Assembly (NCBI GenBank): GCA_031296355.1
Contig: JARLFX010000044.1
Span: 1 to 37,185, forward strand
Reading direction: 5' to 3'
Length of the DNA: 37,185 nt
From: Acidobacteriaceae bacterium
GTDB lineage: Bacteria; Acidobacteriota; Terriglobia; Terriglobales; Acidobacteriaceae
Shown here in pieces: positions 8,468 through 16,842 of this stretch. A model generated the notes under the pieces. It had not been told where the DNA came from. It was given only the letters and a program-made list of their open reading frames with translations, and searched no databases. Made by a program: the position numbers and the translations under genes. Each line of letters starts with the position of its first letter. Position 1 is the first letter of the stretch.

Positions 8468-9492
8468 GTTCAAGCGACCTAATTGATGAATCGGCGCAGT
8501 CCATCGCCCTGGAAGAAACAAGGCTGACGGCAAACGCGGAAGCACCCTTATTTACGCGCTACACCGGCAATCCGATCCTTAGCAGGGAGAGTTGGCCCTA
8601 TCCCATCAACAGCGTGTTCAATGCTGGTGCGGTGCGCCTGCCCGACGGAGACACTTTGCTTTTGTGCCGCGTTGAGAGCCGCAGCGGCCTTTCCCACCTG
8701 TGCGCCGCACGCTCGGCCAACGGCATGGACGGGTGGCGGATCGACGTAAAACCAACTCTCGCCGGCAGTCCGCGTGAGTTCCCCGAGGAGATATGGGGCA
8801 TTGAAGATCCGCGCATCACCTTCGTGCCGGAACTGGATCAATTCGCGGTGGCCTACACCTCCTTCGCCCGCGGTGGCCCGGGAGTTTCTCTCGCACTCAC
8901 CAAAGACTTCAAAAACTTTGAGCGCTTCGGCGTCATCATGCCGCCTGAAGATAAGGATGCCGCACTCCTGCCACGCAAAATCGGTGGCCGATGGGCACTC
9001 ATTCATCGCCCGGTCACAACGCTGGGCGCGCATATGTGGATCTCCTATTCGCCCGACCTGCGCCACTGGGGAAGCCACAAAATCATTCTTGAAGCGCGCC
9101 GCGGCGGCTGGTGGGATGCAAACAAAATCGGCCTATGCTCTCCACCAATCGAAACCGAAAAGGGATGGCTGATGATCTATCACGGAGTGCGTCAGACCGC
9201 ATCGGGCAGCATCTACCGTCTCGGTCTCGCGCTCTTTGACCTCGAACACCCAGATGTCTGCCTGCAACGCGGAGACTCCTGGATGTTCGGACCGGAAGAG
9301 CCGTACGAACGCGGTGGAGACGTCAAGGATGTGGTGTTTCCTTGCGGGCAAACCATCGACGAGGACGGCGACACGATTCGCCTGTACTACGGAGCGGCCG
9401 ACTCCAGCATGGCGCTGGCCACGGGGAGCATACGCCGCTTGCTGGAATGGCTGGATGCGCACGCAAGTCCTGCCGAGCCGAGCGCTCGTTAG
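8464..9492 (+). CDS. GH130-family glycoside phosphorylase/hydrolase
   Basis: GH130 enzymes act mainly on beta-mannosides by phosphorolysis, and some by hydrolysis. The 342-residue product shows the family blocks: NPILSRESWPYPINSVFNAGA at the start of the five-bladed propeller, GIEDPRIT (residues 112-119, with D115 at the usual catalytic acid position) and the GLCSPPIETEKGWLMIYHGV loop. Length is typical. No signal peptide is seen, so it is cytosolic. The start is a TTG that overlaps the TGA of the glycosyltransferase (TTGA), indicating translational coupling; no in-frame ATG is available near this point. Phosphorylase versus hydrolase activity is not decided from sequence. Confidence 0.9.
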   Translation: MSSSDLIDESAQSIALEETRLTANAEAPLFTRYTGNPILSRESWPYPINSVFNAGAVRLPDGDTLLLCRVESRSGLSHLCAARSANGMDGWRIDVKPTLAGSPREFPEEIWGIEDPRITFVPELDQFAVAYTSFARGGPGVSLALTKDFKNFERFGVIMPPEDKDAALLPRKIGGRWALIHRPVTTLGAHMWISYSPDLRHWGSHKIILEARRGGWWDANKIGLCSPPIETEKGWLMIYHGVRQTASGSIYRLGLALFDLEHPDVCLQRGDSWMFGPEEPYERGGDVKDVVFPCGQTIDEDGDTIRLYYGAADSSMALATGSIRRLLEWLDAHASPAEPSAR

Positions 9493-9520
9493 TGGTGTCA
9501 GCCTGTCAGAGGGTCGCTTG

Positions 9521-9590
9521 TGTTTTGAAAGGGCACGGCTTTAGTCGTGCCGGAAATCCCTCAAATCAAGCCGGGCTTCAGCCCCTGAGG
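9521..9590. repeat. Dispersed two-hairpin repeat, copy B
   Basis: TGTTTTGAAAGGGCACG, a palindromic GGCACG/CGTGCC (9532-9551) and a second small palindrome around GGGCTTCAGCCC follow the GH130 stop. The first module is the inverted counterpart of 101-137. Copies A and B are therefore in opposite orientation, each in an intergenic gap. Confidence 0.7.
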
Positions 9591-9646
9591 AATGTTTCTT
9601 CTTAGAATTTAGCCCACTGCGGGCATAAACGAGGAGAGCGAAGAGC

Positions 9647-9862
9647 ATGAGCGATACAAGCAGGCTTAAGCCTAACTGGGCGCCGTGGTTGCCGTTGCTG
9701 CGGCGCAAATGTCCCTGCTGCAACTCGGTCAAATTCAGAGCGGCGGAGTTGCGGCCCTTCGATGAGTTGCTCGGCCTGCTCGGACTCCGCCCGGTGCGCT
9801 GCATGTACTGTTGGCGGCGGTTTTACTGGGTATCGCTGCGCGGAGCGCCGGAAGGCGGCTGA
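9647..9862 (+). CDS. Small zinc-ribbon-like protein
   Basis: The 71-residue basic protein has two CxxC knuckles, CPCC (about residues 22-25) and CMYC (about 52-55), separated by a helix-like FDELLGLLGLRP segment and ending in an aromatic WRRFYW patch. This suggests a single zinc ribbon that binds nucleic acid or a protein. AGGAG lies upstream of the ATG. It may be a widespread acidobacterial hypothetical family. No operon partner is evident; the function is not known. Confidence 0.7.
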   Translation: MSDTSRLKPNWAPWLPLLRRKCPCCNSVKFRAAELRPFDELLGLLGLRPVRCMYCWRRFYWVSLRGAPEGG

Positions 9863-9881
9863 AGCCCCCCATCGTCACTCG

Positions 9882-10343
9882 CTACTCCGGCGGACCCACC
9901 GTAATCACCAGGTACGACACCGGTTCGGTCTGGCTGGCGTTGGCAACGTAGTGCTCGTCCCCGGCAACACACAGACCGATGTCACCCGCCTTCAGTGTGC
10001 GCGTCACCCCGGCAGTCATCAGGATCGCCTCGCCTGTGCGGATAAACCAGATCTCCGAGTGTTTGTGGTGGCCGATCGCCTCGTGCGGTGCGCCCGGTGC
10101 CAGAATCGAATCGTGTGACTCCAGCCGGATGTTATCCGGCAGCATTCCCAGCATGTAGTGGTGGGAAATGTGTGCCGCGGTCGGAGGCGCAGTAGGCGGC
10201 CCCGGCGGATATTGCCCTGAAGCCAGCGCAGCCAATGTATGTGCAGCGCCCTGTGGTGCGGCAGCCTGACCTTCAGCGGCAGGCGCCAGCGCGGGTGCGG
10301 CCAGCAACATCGGCAAGAGTGCGGAAAATTCACGACGGTTCAT
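9882..10343 (-). CDS. Tat-exported cupin-domain protein
   Basis: The 153-residue product starts with a twin-arginine signal (MNRREFSALLPMLLAAPALA) and an Ala/Pro-rich linker. A single cupin barrel follows: PHEAIGHHKHSEIWFIRTGEA supplies the His/His/Glu metal set and GDIGLCVAGDEHYVANAS the second motif. It should act in the periplasm, possibly as a metal-dependent enzyme or small-ligand binder. The start at 10343 is chosen over an in-frame upstream start because the Tat motif begins there and GAGG lies about 6 nt before it. The gene is convergent with the zinc-ribbon gene. Confidence 0.85.
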   Translation of the reverse strand: MNRREFSALLPMLLAAPALAPAAEGQAAAPQGAAHTLAALASGQYPPGPPTAPPTAAHISHHYMLGMLPDNIRLESHDSILAPGAPHEAIGHHKHSEIWFIRTGEAILMTAGVTRTLKAGDIGLCVAGDEHYVANASQTEPVSYLVITVGPPE

Positions 10344-10600
10344 GGGAGCCTCGCATTCGAGGCCATAGTATGCAATCCGGATGACAGTGTGCAAATACTG
10401 AGGACCAGAATTGCGGAGGGTTTGTAGGCGACTGCCACGCCTCGACGGAAAAATGGCCCGTCCATCGCAGAGAATCTACCCCTCGCGTGAAACCATCCAA
10501 CCGGCTCCCGCCAGCTAAATGAGCACAGACACTGCATCCTGTCCATTGCGCTTAAGCGCAACAAACAGGGCGCGGCGGAAATCCTGCGGTTGAGGAGGAG

Positions 10601-10673
10601 TGGTGGCCAGAGACGGGATTGAACCGCCGACGCCGGCCTTTTCAGGGCCGCCTACCGAATGGCTCAAGATGCC
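10601..10673 (-). pseudogene. Decayed tRNA-Phe (GAA): intact 3' half, broken 5' half
   Basis: On the minus strand the 3' end ACCA (10601-10604), the 3' acceptor strand TCTGGCC, a T-arm with loop TTCAATC, and an anticodon arm CGGCC-CTGAAAA-GGCCG (anticodon GAA) are all present. The 5' side is not: the expected GGCCAGA acceptor strand is replaced by GGCATCT, which pairs at only three of seven positions, and the D-arm is about three bases short. This pattern fits a tRNA 3' end kept as an attachment-site remnant. It marks the likely edge of the accessory region to the right. Confidence 0.7.
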
Positions 10674-11141
10674 TGGAATCAGTGGACATGATTGATAGGA
10701 TGGAGGTTAAGTTAAACGCGATTTAGGATCGTCTGGGACGATTTGGGATATTTCCGGCCCCTCGATGTACGCGCATAGTACGTGTCGACTCCGAACACTT
10801 GCCTCTGAAGTCCTGGGGCTTTTTGTCCTTTTCTGACGCCAGATTATGATTGGTGATCACATTGCGAGTTCTTTTCCGCGACTTGATATCCAGACCGCGC
10901 AGATCGGAAGGACTAATCCTGAATCTACCTCAGGCCACTATAACCCAAGGCATGATTGGGGAGAACTCTGCGACACGAGAGGCCTGGTTTTCGTCGCTAG
11001 CCTGACCGTGCACGGATCGTGAGTGATTCCAGGCCCATGGGCGTATGGGGACCTATTCCGTTTCACATTTCCAAGCGAGCTTAATGCGTATTTTGTCCGT
11101 TTTGAACGGCTGACTTCTTACCGCTCCGCTGCCCCTCGCGT
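10674..11141. other. Non-coding stretch next to the tRNA remnant
   Basis: About 470 bases without a credible ORF, integrase or transposase. A short imperfect repeat (GATTTAGGATCGTC / GACGATTTGGGAT) near 10720-10755 was noted. By eye it is richer in A/T than the first 10 kb. Confidence 0.5.
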
Positions 11142-11147
11142 TATAGT
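11142..11147 (+). promoter_or_regulatory. -10 element placing transcription at a GTG start
   Basis: TATAGT here predicts +1 at 11154, the G of the GTG start codon of the HEPN-like gene, as for the leader ORF at 1952. No good -35 was found and no Shine-Dalgarno precedes the GTG. Confidence 0.4.
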
Positions 11148-11153
11148 GGCAGC

Positions 11154-11891
11154 GTGGACATTTCATCGATCAAAGCGGGAGACGACCTATACATCACCGA
11201 GCGCGTTCTATCTGAAGGAGGGTGGTCAAATTCTTGGGATTACCACCGTTCTCCGTTCAAAAAGCAGCACGAAATCTGGGCTCATGGTAATGAACTCCTC
11301 CTCAAAACAGCCCCATCTCAGGAAGATCTCGCCGCAAGTCTGATTCAATTCCAACGTGCAATTGAACTCCGAGACAAACTGCTTGATAGGCTCTATGGAT
11401 TTGAAAATATTCCCGGCAAACGAAGCCCTGGAAAGTACGCAATTATGGCCGACCTAGGTATCATTCGTCCCACACTCAAGATTCGCCTGCGGGATCTCCG
11501 CAACAAGCTCATGCACGATCCGGAGGTCATTCACATCAAAGAGAACGAGTGCAATTTGCTTGCGGACACTGCTTGGTACTACCTCAGAGTCACCGACCGG
11601 ATCGCCGAACAGTGCGCGCACGAGATCAACTACGAATTCGGATCGAGCGACGCGGGCAGGTCTGGGTTAACCGCAAAAGTCGAACCGGTCTGTTGGAAAA
11701 TCGAACTCGACGGATACTTGGCACACGACCATGTACTAGAGAGCCCTACGGCAAACAGCCCCGTCGTACGCGTCCATCGATGTGAGTACGTACGATACAA
11801 CAACAGTCTGAAGGTCATCGGCGTGCTGACCGGTCCGCCTGCAACCCTCTGGTCTATCATTCAGAACTTCTTCGACGAGTCGATCCTCTGA
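11154..11891 (+). CDS. HEPN-like protein
   Basis: The 245-residue protein has no signal peptide. Residues about 55-165 are helical and contain RDLRNKLMHDPE, whose R116-N-x3-H121 matches the RX4H motif of HEPN-type RNases. The paired helix QFQRAIELRDKLLDRLYGF precedes it, as in HEPN folds. The C-terminal 90 residues have beta character (about 180-230) and are not recognised. The gene is convergent with the SIR2 fusion gene, 53 nt apart at the stops; that protein also ends in a HEPN-like helix pair, which suggests a shared defence or stress context. The family assignment rests on one short motif and helix pattern, so it is moderate. A GTG start is assumed. Confidence 0.55.
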   Translation: MDISSIKAGDDLYITERVLSEGGWSNSWDYHRSPFKKQHEIWAHGNELLLKTAPSQEDLAASLIQFQRAIELRDKLLDRLYGFENIPGKRSPGKYAIMADLGIIRPTLKIRLRDLRNKLMHDPEVIHIKENECNLLADTAWYYLRVTDRIAEQCAHEINYEFGSSDAGRSGLTAKVEPVCWKIELDGYLAHDHVLESPTANSPVVRVHRCEYVRYNNSLKVIGVLTGPPATLWSIIQNFFDESIL

Positions 11892-11944
11892 GCCGCATCG
11901 GAGCAGAAGAAGCACCTCCTGGTTGGGTCTGAGCGATCCCCTTG

Positions 11945-13579
11945 TTAGGCTGGCAACAGTTGAATCAGCCTTAATACGCCTGTCATGACTTCGTTTGCTT
12001 CCCCTCTACCGATCGGCAAGGCGGAATGCACCGCAGCATTCCGAATCTTCAGCCATCCGTAGACCGGTGTGATAAGTCCCACATTAAGAATCTCCGCCTT
12101 GACTGCTAGGTCCATAAGCGCACGGAGAGAAAGATAACGCCCGGATGATACTATCTGACTCTTGCCGAGGGTAGCCCGAAGCCTCGATTCGAATAGCGTC
12201 ATCGCAGAAATCACAGCAGCCCTGTATTCACGAGCAGCAAACAACCGCTGCGGCTCACTTTCCTGATCGAAACCTCTCTCGTTGGCAATGCTTCGAAGGA
12301 CCTCGAATAACCCTTGGATGAACTCTTCCGGGTCTCCGCTCAGGAGGTTGGGTCTGGTCAGGCGAATTATCGACTCCAGCGGAGTCGGAAACGCCTCTGC
12401 TTCGGCTCCTACCAGGATCAATTGAAATGATTTCGGGCCGCGCGAGCCAGGGTCCTTAAGTCGCTCCAAGGCCATTCCGTATTCGACCCGTGTCCATGAA
12501 GAATTGAGTTCGATCACCATTACGGACGCGCGGTCGATCAGTGAATCCAGTTTGGCGGTGACGTTGTCGCCGGGCGTTACGATATCGTCAGCGGTGACTG
12601 GCACAAAGCCTGCCTCTTCCACGCCTGGGAAGACTCGCTCACGATAGAAGGGTAGCAAATCAAGCGGCAACGAGAAAAAGCAAAGCCTGCTCGTAGAAGT
12701 CCGTGGCAGCATGAGTTCTCGAAGGGGCTGTTCCTCGGTGACCTTGCTCACAGAAATCACCTTCTCGCGCACATACGCACGGAGTTCCCGGAACGTCTCA
12801 GACAAGATATCTCCGTAACGCTCTTTGTTCCCCGGCAGATTTATCACCTTTACTCCTCGCCGCTCGAACCGCGCGACATCCGAGGAACGCGCGTTGATCG
12901 CGATGGTATAGGCGGGTCTTCGGTTCTTTCCCAAACGATTCGAGACAACATGCCAGATTTGCCGGAAGTCTGGATCATCAAGGCTGTAGCCGATGAACAC
13001 CGCAGTCTTCGTAATAAGCTGGTTCGCGAGATAGGTGGCGAGGAGAGGATAATTGTTAAGGAATCCGTCATAGTCCGACTCGGTGACCACCAAGCGGCTT
13101 GGATGGTGCACGTCGCCGTGAAGCTTCAACAACAGGGTTCCAGCCGCTCCGATGTCAACCGACAATTGTTCTTCATCGATCAGTGGATGAACATACCGCG
13201 ACGCCTGCTCATACTGACGTTCGAGCAAAAAGTCGAAGTTCGTTGTACATACCAAGTCGAATGGAATCGTGCAGAATTCGCGGTGAGCCATTCCTGGTCG
13301 GCTGTCTTGGATATTGAGAATTTCGATCAGTTTTTTTACTAACCGTGCCCTACCAAACTCGTGCTCATAGGCGGAAATTCCATCGAGAACACTGCTGGGA
13401 GTGAAGTCCTGGAGTTGTGATGCCAAGGCTTCGCCGAGCTCCCTCCAAAGGGGCATCTTCTTTCCCTTTGGAAGAACAGCATTCATCGACATTCCCGCCC
13501 CGACAACGGGAAGCCATTTACCTGTTACGAGGTCGTCGAGCACGGGCTTTGGGAATGACGGAAGATATTTGGCAGCCAT
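11945..13579 (-). CDS. SIR2 / TIR-like / HEPN-like fusion, defence candidate
   Basis: The 544-residue protein appears to have three domains. Residues about 15-270 are a SIR2_2-type NAD-binding domain: GAGMS (27-31), TTNFD (112-116), LHGD with likely catalytic His154, and GYSLDDPDF (197-205). Residues about 297-410 resemble the TIR / nucleoside-deoxyribosyltransferase-like fold: ADDI near 330, then NSSWTRVEYGMA with E366 in the usual E-x-G-x-A place. Residues about 445-544 are helical with KIRNAAVH, an RX4H motif (R513, H518) typical of HEPN RNases. SIR2 and TIR domains in anti-phage systems deplete NAD+, and HEPN domains cut RNA. The protein has no signal peptide. It is convergent with a HEPN-like gene and lies near a tRNA remnant. 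Anti-phage function is inference. Confidence 0.8.
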   Translation of the reverse strand: MAAKYLPSFPKPVLDDLVTGKWLPVVGAGMSMNAVLPKGKKMPLWRELGEALASQLQDFTPSSVLDGISAYEHEFGRARLVKKLIEILNIQDSRPGMAHREFCTIPFDLVCTTNFDFLLERQYEQASRYVHPLIDEEQLSVDIGAAGTLLLKLHGDVHHPSRLVVTESDYDGFLNNYPLLATYLANQLITKTAVFIGYSLDDPDFRQIWHVVSNRLGKNRRPAYTIAINARSSDVARFERRGVKVINLPGNKERYGDILSETFRELRAYVREKVISVSKVTEEQPLRELMLPRTSTSRLCFFSLPLDLLPFYRERVFPGVEEAGFVPVTADDIVTPGDNVTAKLDSLIDRASVMVIELNSSWTRVEYGMALERLKDPGSRGPKSFQLILVGAEAEAFPTPLESIIRLTRPNLLSGDPEEFIQGLFEVLRSIANERGFDQESEPQRLFAAREYRAAVISAMTLFESRLRATLGKSQIVSSGRYLSLRALMDLAVKAEILNVGLITPVYGWLKIRNAAVHSALPIGRGEANEVMTGVLRLIQLLPA

Positions 13580-13916
13580 GAGGTTCCTTCGTAGGTCAAT
13601 TCTGTTTGAGTACTAGCAAGTGTATCGGATGGCGGCTCCAATCGGCCAAGCCGACGGGCCTACGTTAAGTGTGGGAATCCGCCCGCTCACCAGTGGGGCA
13701 TCAATTATGCGCCCGTCGATTTCGGTTACTACTTAGAAGTCGGCATGGCGCCAGTTTTCCGGGAGCGGGGCTGGATGTCGCGGACATCGGATTGGGCTGC
13801 CGGTGCTTGGCTCCGCGTTCTTCGGGCACATGGCCCGCAGGCCACTGTACTCATCTGTGCTGCTCCGTCGTGTATCCTCATTTCTTGCAAGTGTCAGCAA
13901 TGGACAGGGAGGCGTC
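13580..13916. other. Divergent intergenic region
   Basis: About 340 bases between the SIR2 fusion (-) and the esterase (+). It should hold promoters for both. No clear -35/-10 pair was found. AGGGAGG at 13906-13912 is the ribosome site of the esterase. Confidence 0.5.
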
Positions 13917-15368
13917 ATGACACCAGGATTGGCCTCATGCGGGCGTATGAAGCGGACCGTTGGCGAGAGTTGCCGCAAGATTGCTTCGGTGTTCTACCGA
14001 ATCATAGAACTCGCCTATTTGCTGCCACTCGTTGCCCCGCTCGTATACGCCCAACCGGCGCCTCCGGTGCAACAACTCGTGTTTCGTCCTTACCACGCAA
14101 GCGGCCTGTACGATGTTGGCGATACGGTCGGCTGGATGGTTACGCCAGGTCCCGCAGCGCCGACGTATGCCTATAAATGGACCGTCCGACGCAACAACAA
14201 AGACGTCCTGAAAGAGGGCAAGCTCGATCTGAGTTCAGGGAAAGACAGAATTGAAATCGCTGGCGACCAGCCCGAGATGATCTATGTCGCCATCGAGCCC
14301 TACGCAAGCCTCATAGCCGACAATGTGGTGAAAGTTGGCGGAGCATCGGCCACAACAAACGCCGGCCCGGCTGCCACACCCGCGTTCGTCGGCGACAACA
14401 CGGGCCGTAACAATGGCCTCTACGCCGTTGGAGCCGCCGTCGCCCCAGGCAGACTCGGGCTCTCCACAGCGCGGCCGCCCGACTTTGATACATTCTGGGA
14501 CGCAAAACTGGCGGCGCAAGCCCAGGTCGCCATTAACCCGAGCGTTACACCGATCCAGTCCGACATCCCTGGCATCGAGGAGAGCGTGTTTACTCTCGAC
14601 GCCTTGGGATCGAAGGTACACGGGTATGTTGCGAAGCCCGCAAGGCAAGGACGATTCCCCGCGATCATTCAACTTCAATATGCCGGGATTTATGCGCTGG
14701 ATCCTCACTGGGCTGCACAACGCGCCTCAGATGGCTGGCTGGTGATCAATGTCGACGCACACGACAAGCTTCCATCTGACCCTTCTGGAGACGTTCCCAA
14801 ATCCTATGTCGCAGTGGGCAACACCGACCGCGAGAAATCGTACTTTCTTGGAATGTATTTGCGCGATTCGCGTGCTCTCGACTACCTGCTGACGCGACCG
14901 GATTGGGATAGGACGAAAATCGTGTTGATAGGAGGCAGCCAGGGAGGCCAACAGAGTTTCGCACTCGCGGGTCTGCGCCCCGAGAAGATCACCGCAGTGC
15001 TTGTCTGCGTTCCCGCAGGTGCGGATACAAACGGCGATCTGCGTGGTCGCAAGAGCGGCTTTCCCAATTGGCCTTCAGACAATCCTGAGGCGATGGAGAC
15101 CGCCCTCTATTTCGATCCCGTCAACTTCGCCTCGCGCATCAAGGCTCCGGTGATGGCAGGCATGGGGTTCATCGATACCGTTTCTCCGCCCGCCGGTATT
15201 TGGACAGCCCTGAACCAGATCCCGGGTCCCACGGAACCATTGTCGCTCCTCGAATCGGAGCACGATAACTTCACGCCTGACAAAGGGAGAGCATGCCCGG
15301 CGCGCACGCAGCAGATACTCGATAGCCTTCGCACGGGAGCAAAATACAACCCCACGGTCCTGAAGTGA
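13917..15368 (+). CDS. Secreted CE7/AXE1-type acetyl esterase
   Basis: Predicted alpha/beta-hydrolase that removes acetyl groups from xylan-type sugars or similar esters. The 483-residue protein has a signal peptide (hydrophobic core IIELAYLLPLVAPLVYA) and an N-terminal beta-sandwich-like domain (about 50-145). The AXE1 domain follows (about 180-475), with nucleophile GGSQGG (S341), Asp in GFIDTVSPP (D420) and His in ESEHDN (H449). The start at 13917 is selected for its AGGGAGG Shine-Dalgarno 4 nt upstream; an ATG at 13947 would give a more compact signal peptide and is the alternative. It stands alone in the accessory stretch. Confidence 0.85.
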   Translation: MTPGLASCGRMKRTVGESCRKIASVFYRIIELAYLLPLVAPLVYAQPAPPVQQLVFRPYHASGLYDVGDTVGWMVTPGPAAPTYAYKWTVRRNNKDVLKEGKLDLSSGKDRIEIAGDQPEMIYVAIEPYASLIADNVVKVGGASATTNAGPAATPAFVGDNTGRNNGLYAVGAAVAPGRLGLSTARPPDFDTFWDAKLAAQAQVAINPSVTPIQSDIPGIEESVFTLDALGSKVHGYVAKPARQGRFPAIIQLQYAGIYALDPHWAAQRASDGWLVINVDAHDKLPSDPSGDVPKSYVAVGNTDREKSYFLGMYLRDSRALDYLLTRPDWDRTKIVLIGGSQGGQQSFALAGLRPEKITAVLVCVPAGADTNGDLRGRKSGFPNWPSDNPEAMETALYFDPVNFASRIKAPVMAGMGFIDTVSPPAGIWTALNQIPGPTEPLSLLESEHDNFTPDKGRACPARTQQILDSLRTGAKYNPTVLK

Positions 15369-15558
15369 TCCGCGCGTAGCCGTTCTGCGAAGATGAATGC
15401 ACGTGAGCTGAAGTGCAGGAGGCGTGCTTCTAAACTCGGCTGCACACGCGGAACTTCACTTGGACACTGGAGCGTTTACCAGGACTGTTCTCCGCTTATT
15501 AGAGGAATCTAGCTCAATTTTCTCCTGTTGTTTGCCTAGAAAGAGCTAAAATCAACCC

Positions 15559-16410
15559 GTGTCTCAGAGTAAAATCAAGCGGAGCGTCGGCGAGTGTGCG
15601 CTGTGCAAGCGCAGAGCCCTTCTTGAGCTGTCTCACATAATTCCGAAGGGCTGCTATCGCCGTGTGTCCTTGGGTAGCAACCTAACCGTCAATATCATTC
15701 GGGACAAAGCCGTTCTCACTCAAATGCAGCTTAAGATACCTCTTCTTTGCAAAGCCTGCGAAGACAAACTCAACAAGAACGGCGAACGATATTTTCTGGC
15801 GCAATGCCTGCAAGCGGATCAATCATTTCCCCTCTTCTCAAGAGCCGATCTTGCTCGTCACGCCCTCATATCAATGACAAACGGAGGGGCCTATTGGAAG
15901 GCCGCCGATCTCGGGATCGATTATCCAAAAATCTCCTACTTTGCGGCATCCCTTTTTTGGCGCACATTCGTAGCGAAGCATAAGATTCCCAAAGAACGAA
16001 TAAGCCTTGAACTGGACGCTCATGTCGCCGAGGCGCTGCGTGCGTTTCTCAACGAAGAAACGCACGAAATTCCGGGAGTCATGATCAAGGTCGATCTAAT
16101 CAACCGAATTCCGCACCACGAATTCAGATCCACCTTCGCGCTCCCACAGGAGGTGCCAAGCCCCAATTTCGGTTCCGGAGTACGGTTCTACACATGCGAA
16201 GCGCTCGGTTTCGCATTTACTATGACGAGCGCGACCGATCCGCAGATGGTCTCGGCGATGTATACGAATTGCCTCATACACAACCCCGATCATCCGCTTT
16301 TCGTTTCGGAGCAGATGACGCGCGCCGCTGCGGCTCGGCAGGTTGCATGGGTTCAGCGAAGCACCCCCACTGAACATTTGAGTGCCTATAACAAGGCGCA
16401 CGGAATTTGA
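15559..16410 (+). CDS. CxxC / SHIIPK protein, HNH-like zinc site
   Basis: The 283-residue protein begins with a treble-clef-like zinc site: CALC (residues 13-16), then ELSHIIPKG with a candidate metal or catalytic His, then CKAC followed by Glu (about 67-71). This order resembles HNH endonuclease zinc fingers, but the remaining HNH residues are not evident, so nuclease activity is doubtful. The long C-terminal half (about 95-275) is unrecognised. It has a GTG start; TAAAAT at 15547-15552 would start transcription exactly at that G, and no Shine-Dalgarno is present. Proteins of this layout are usually annotated hypothetical. Confidence 0.65.
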   Translation: MSQSKIKRSVGECALCKRRALLELSHIIPKGCYRRVSLGSNLTVNIIRDKAVLTQMQLKIPLLCKACEDKLNKNGERYFLAQCLQADQSFPLFSRADLARHALISMTNGGAYWKAADLGIDYPKISYFAASLFWRTFVAKHKIPKERISLELDAHVAEALRAFLNEETHEIPGVMIKVDLINRIPHHEFRSTFALPQEVPSPNFGSGVRFYTCEALGFAFTMTSATDPQMVSAMYTNCLIHNPDHPLFVSEQMTRAAAARQVAWVQRSTPTEHLSAYNKAHGI

Positions 16411-16732
16411 AGTCCGTCAAAGCTCGAACACTAACAGAACACCACACAATCCCGAAAGAACGATCCGAAAATACAGTAATTCTCATCGCCTAAAACGCCG
16501 TCAGATAAACGCCATGTTCTCTATCTTCAAAAGACGGCTAACTTTCCCAGGCCGACTGTCAGCTGGATCCCTTACTGCCCAAGGTTTCCGAAGTTGCCAA
16601 AAACTCCGTGGCTTGCCCGGACATTCGGCATCCATTGGCAAAGCCCCTCATGCCTCGCTGGTTCGCCCTGATTTCGCGGATTTGTCCTGATAAGTCGCCT
16701 TCCCGCAAGTTTTCCTTAGTCACGACGCGGAT
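16411..16732. other. Non-coding stretch
   Basis: About 320 bases after the SHIIPK gene with no credible ORF or terminator. Confidence 0.5.
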
Positions 16733-16770
16733 CCGAATGGTGACAGCAACTCGTCCCTGTCACCATTCGG
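16733..16770. repeat. Perfect 14-bp inverted repeat
   Basis: CCGAATGGTGACAG (16733-16746) and CTGTCACCATTCGG (16757-16770) are exact inverted copies separated by 10 nt. No T-tract follows on either strand, so a simple terminator is unlikely. It could be a recombinase or regulator site or a stable RNA hairpin. Confidence 0.8.
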
Positions 16771-16842
16771 GGGTCGATCAGCTGCCAAGGCTGCACTTGA
16801 GGCGTTTGATGTTTTGCTCCATATGCTCTGGACGATGAAGTC

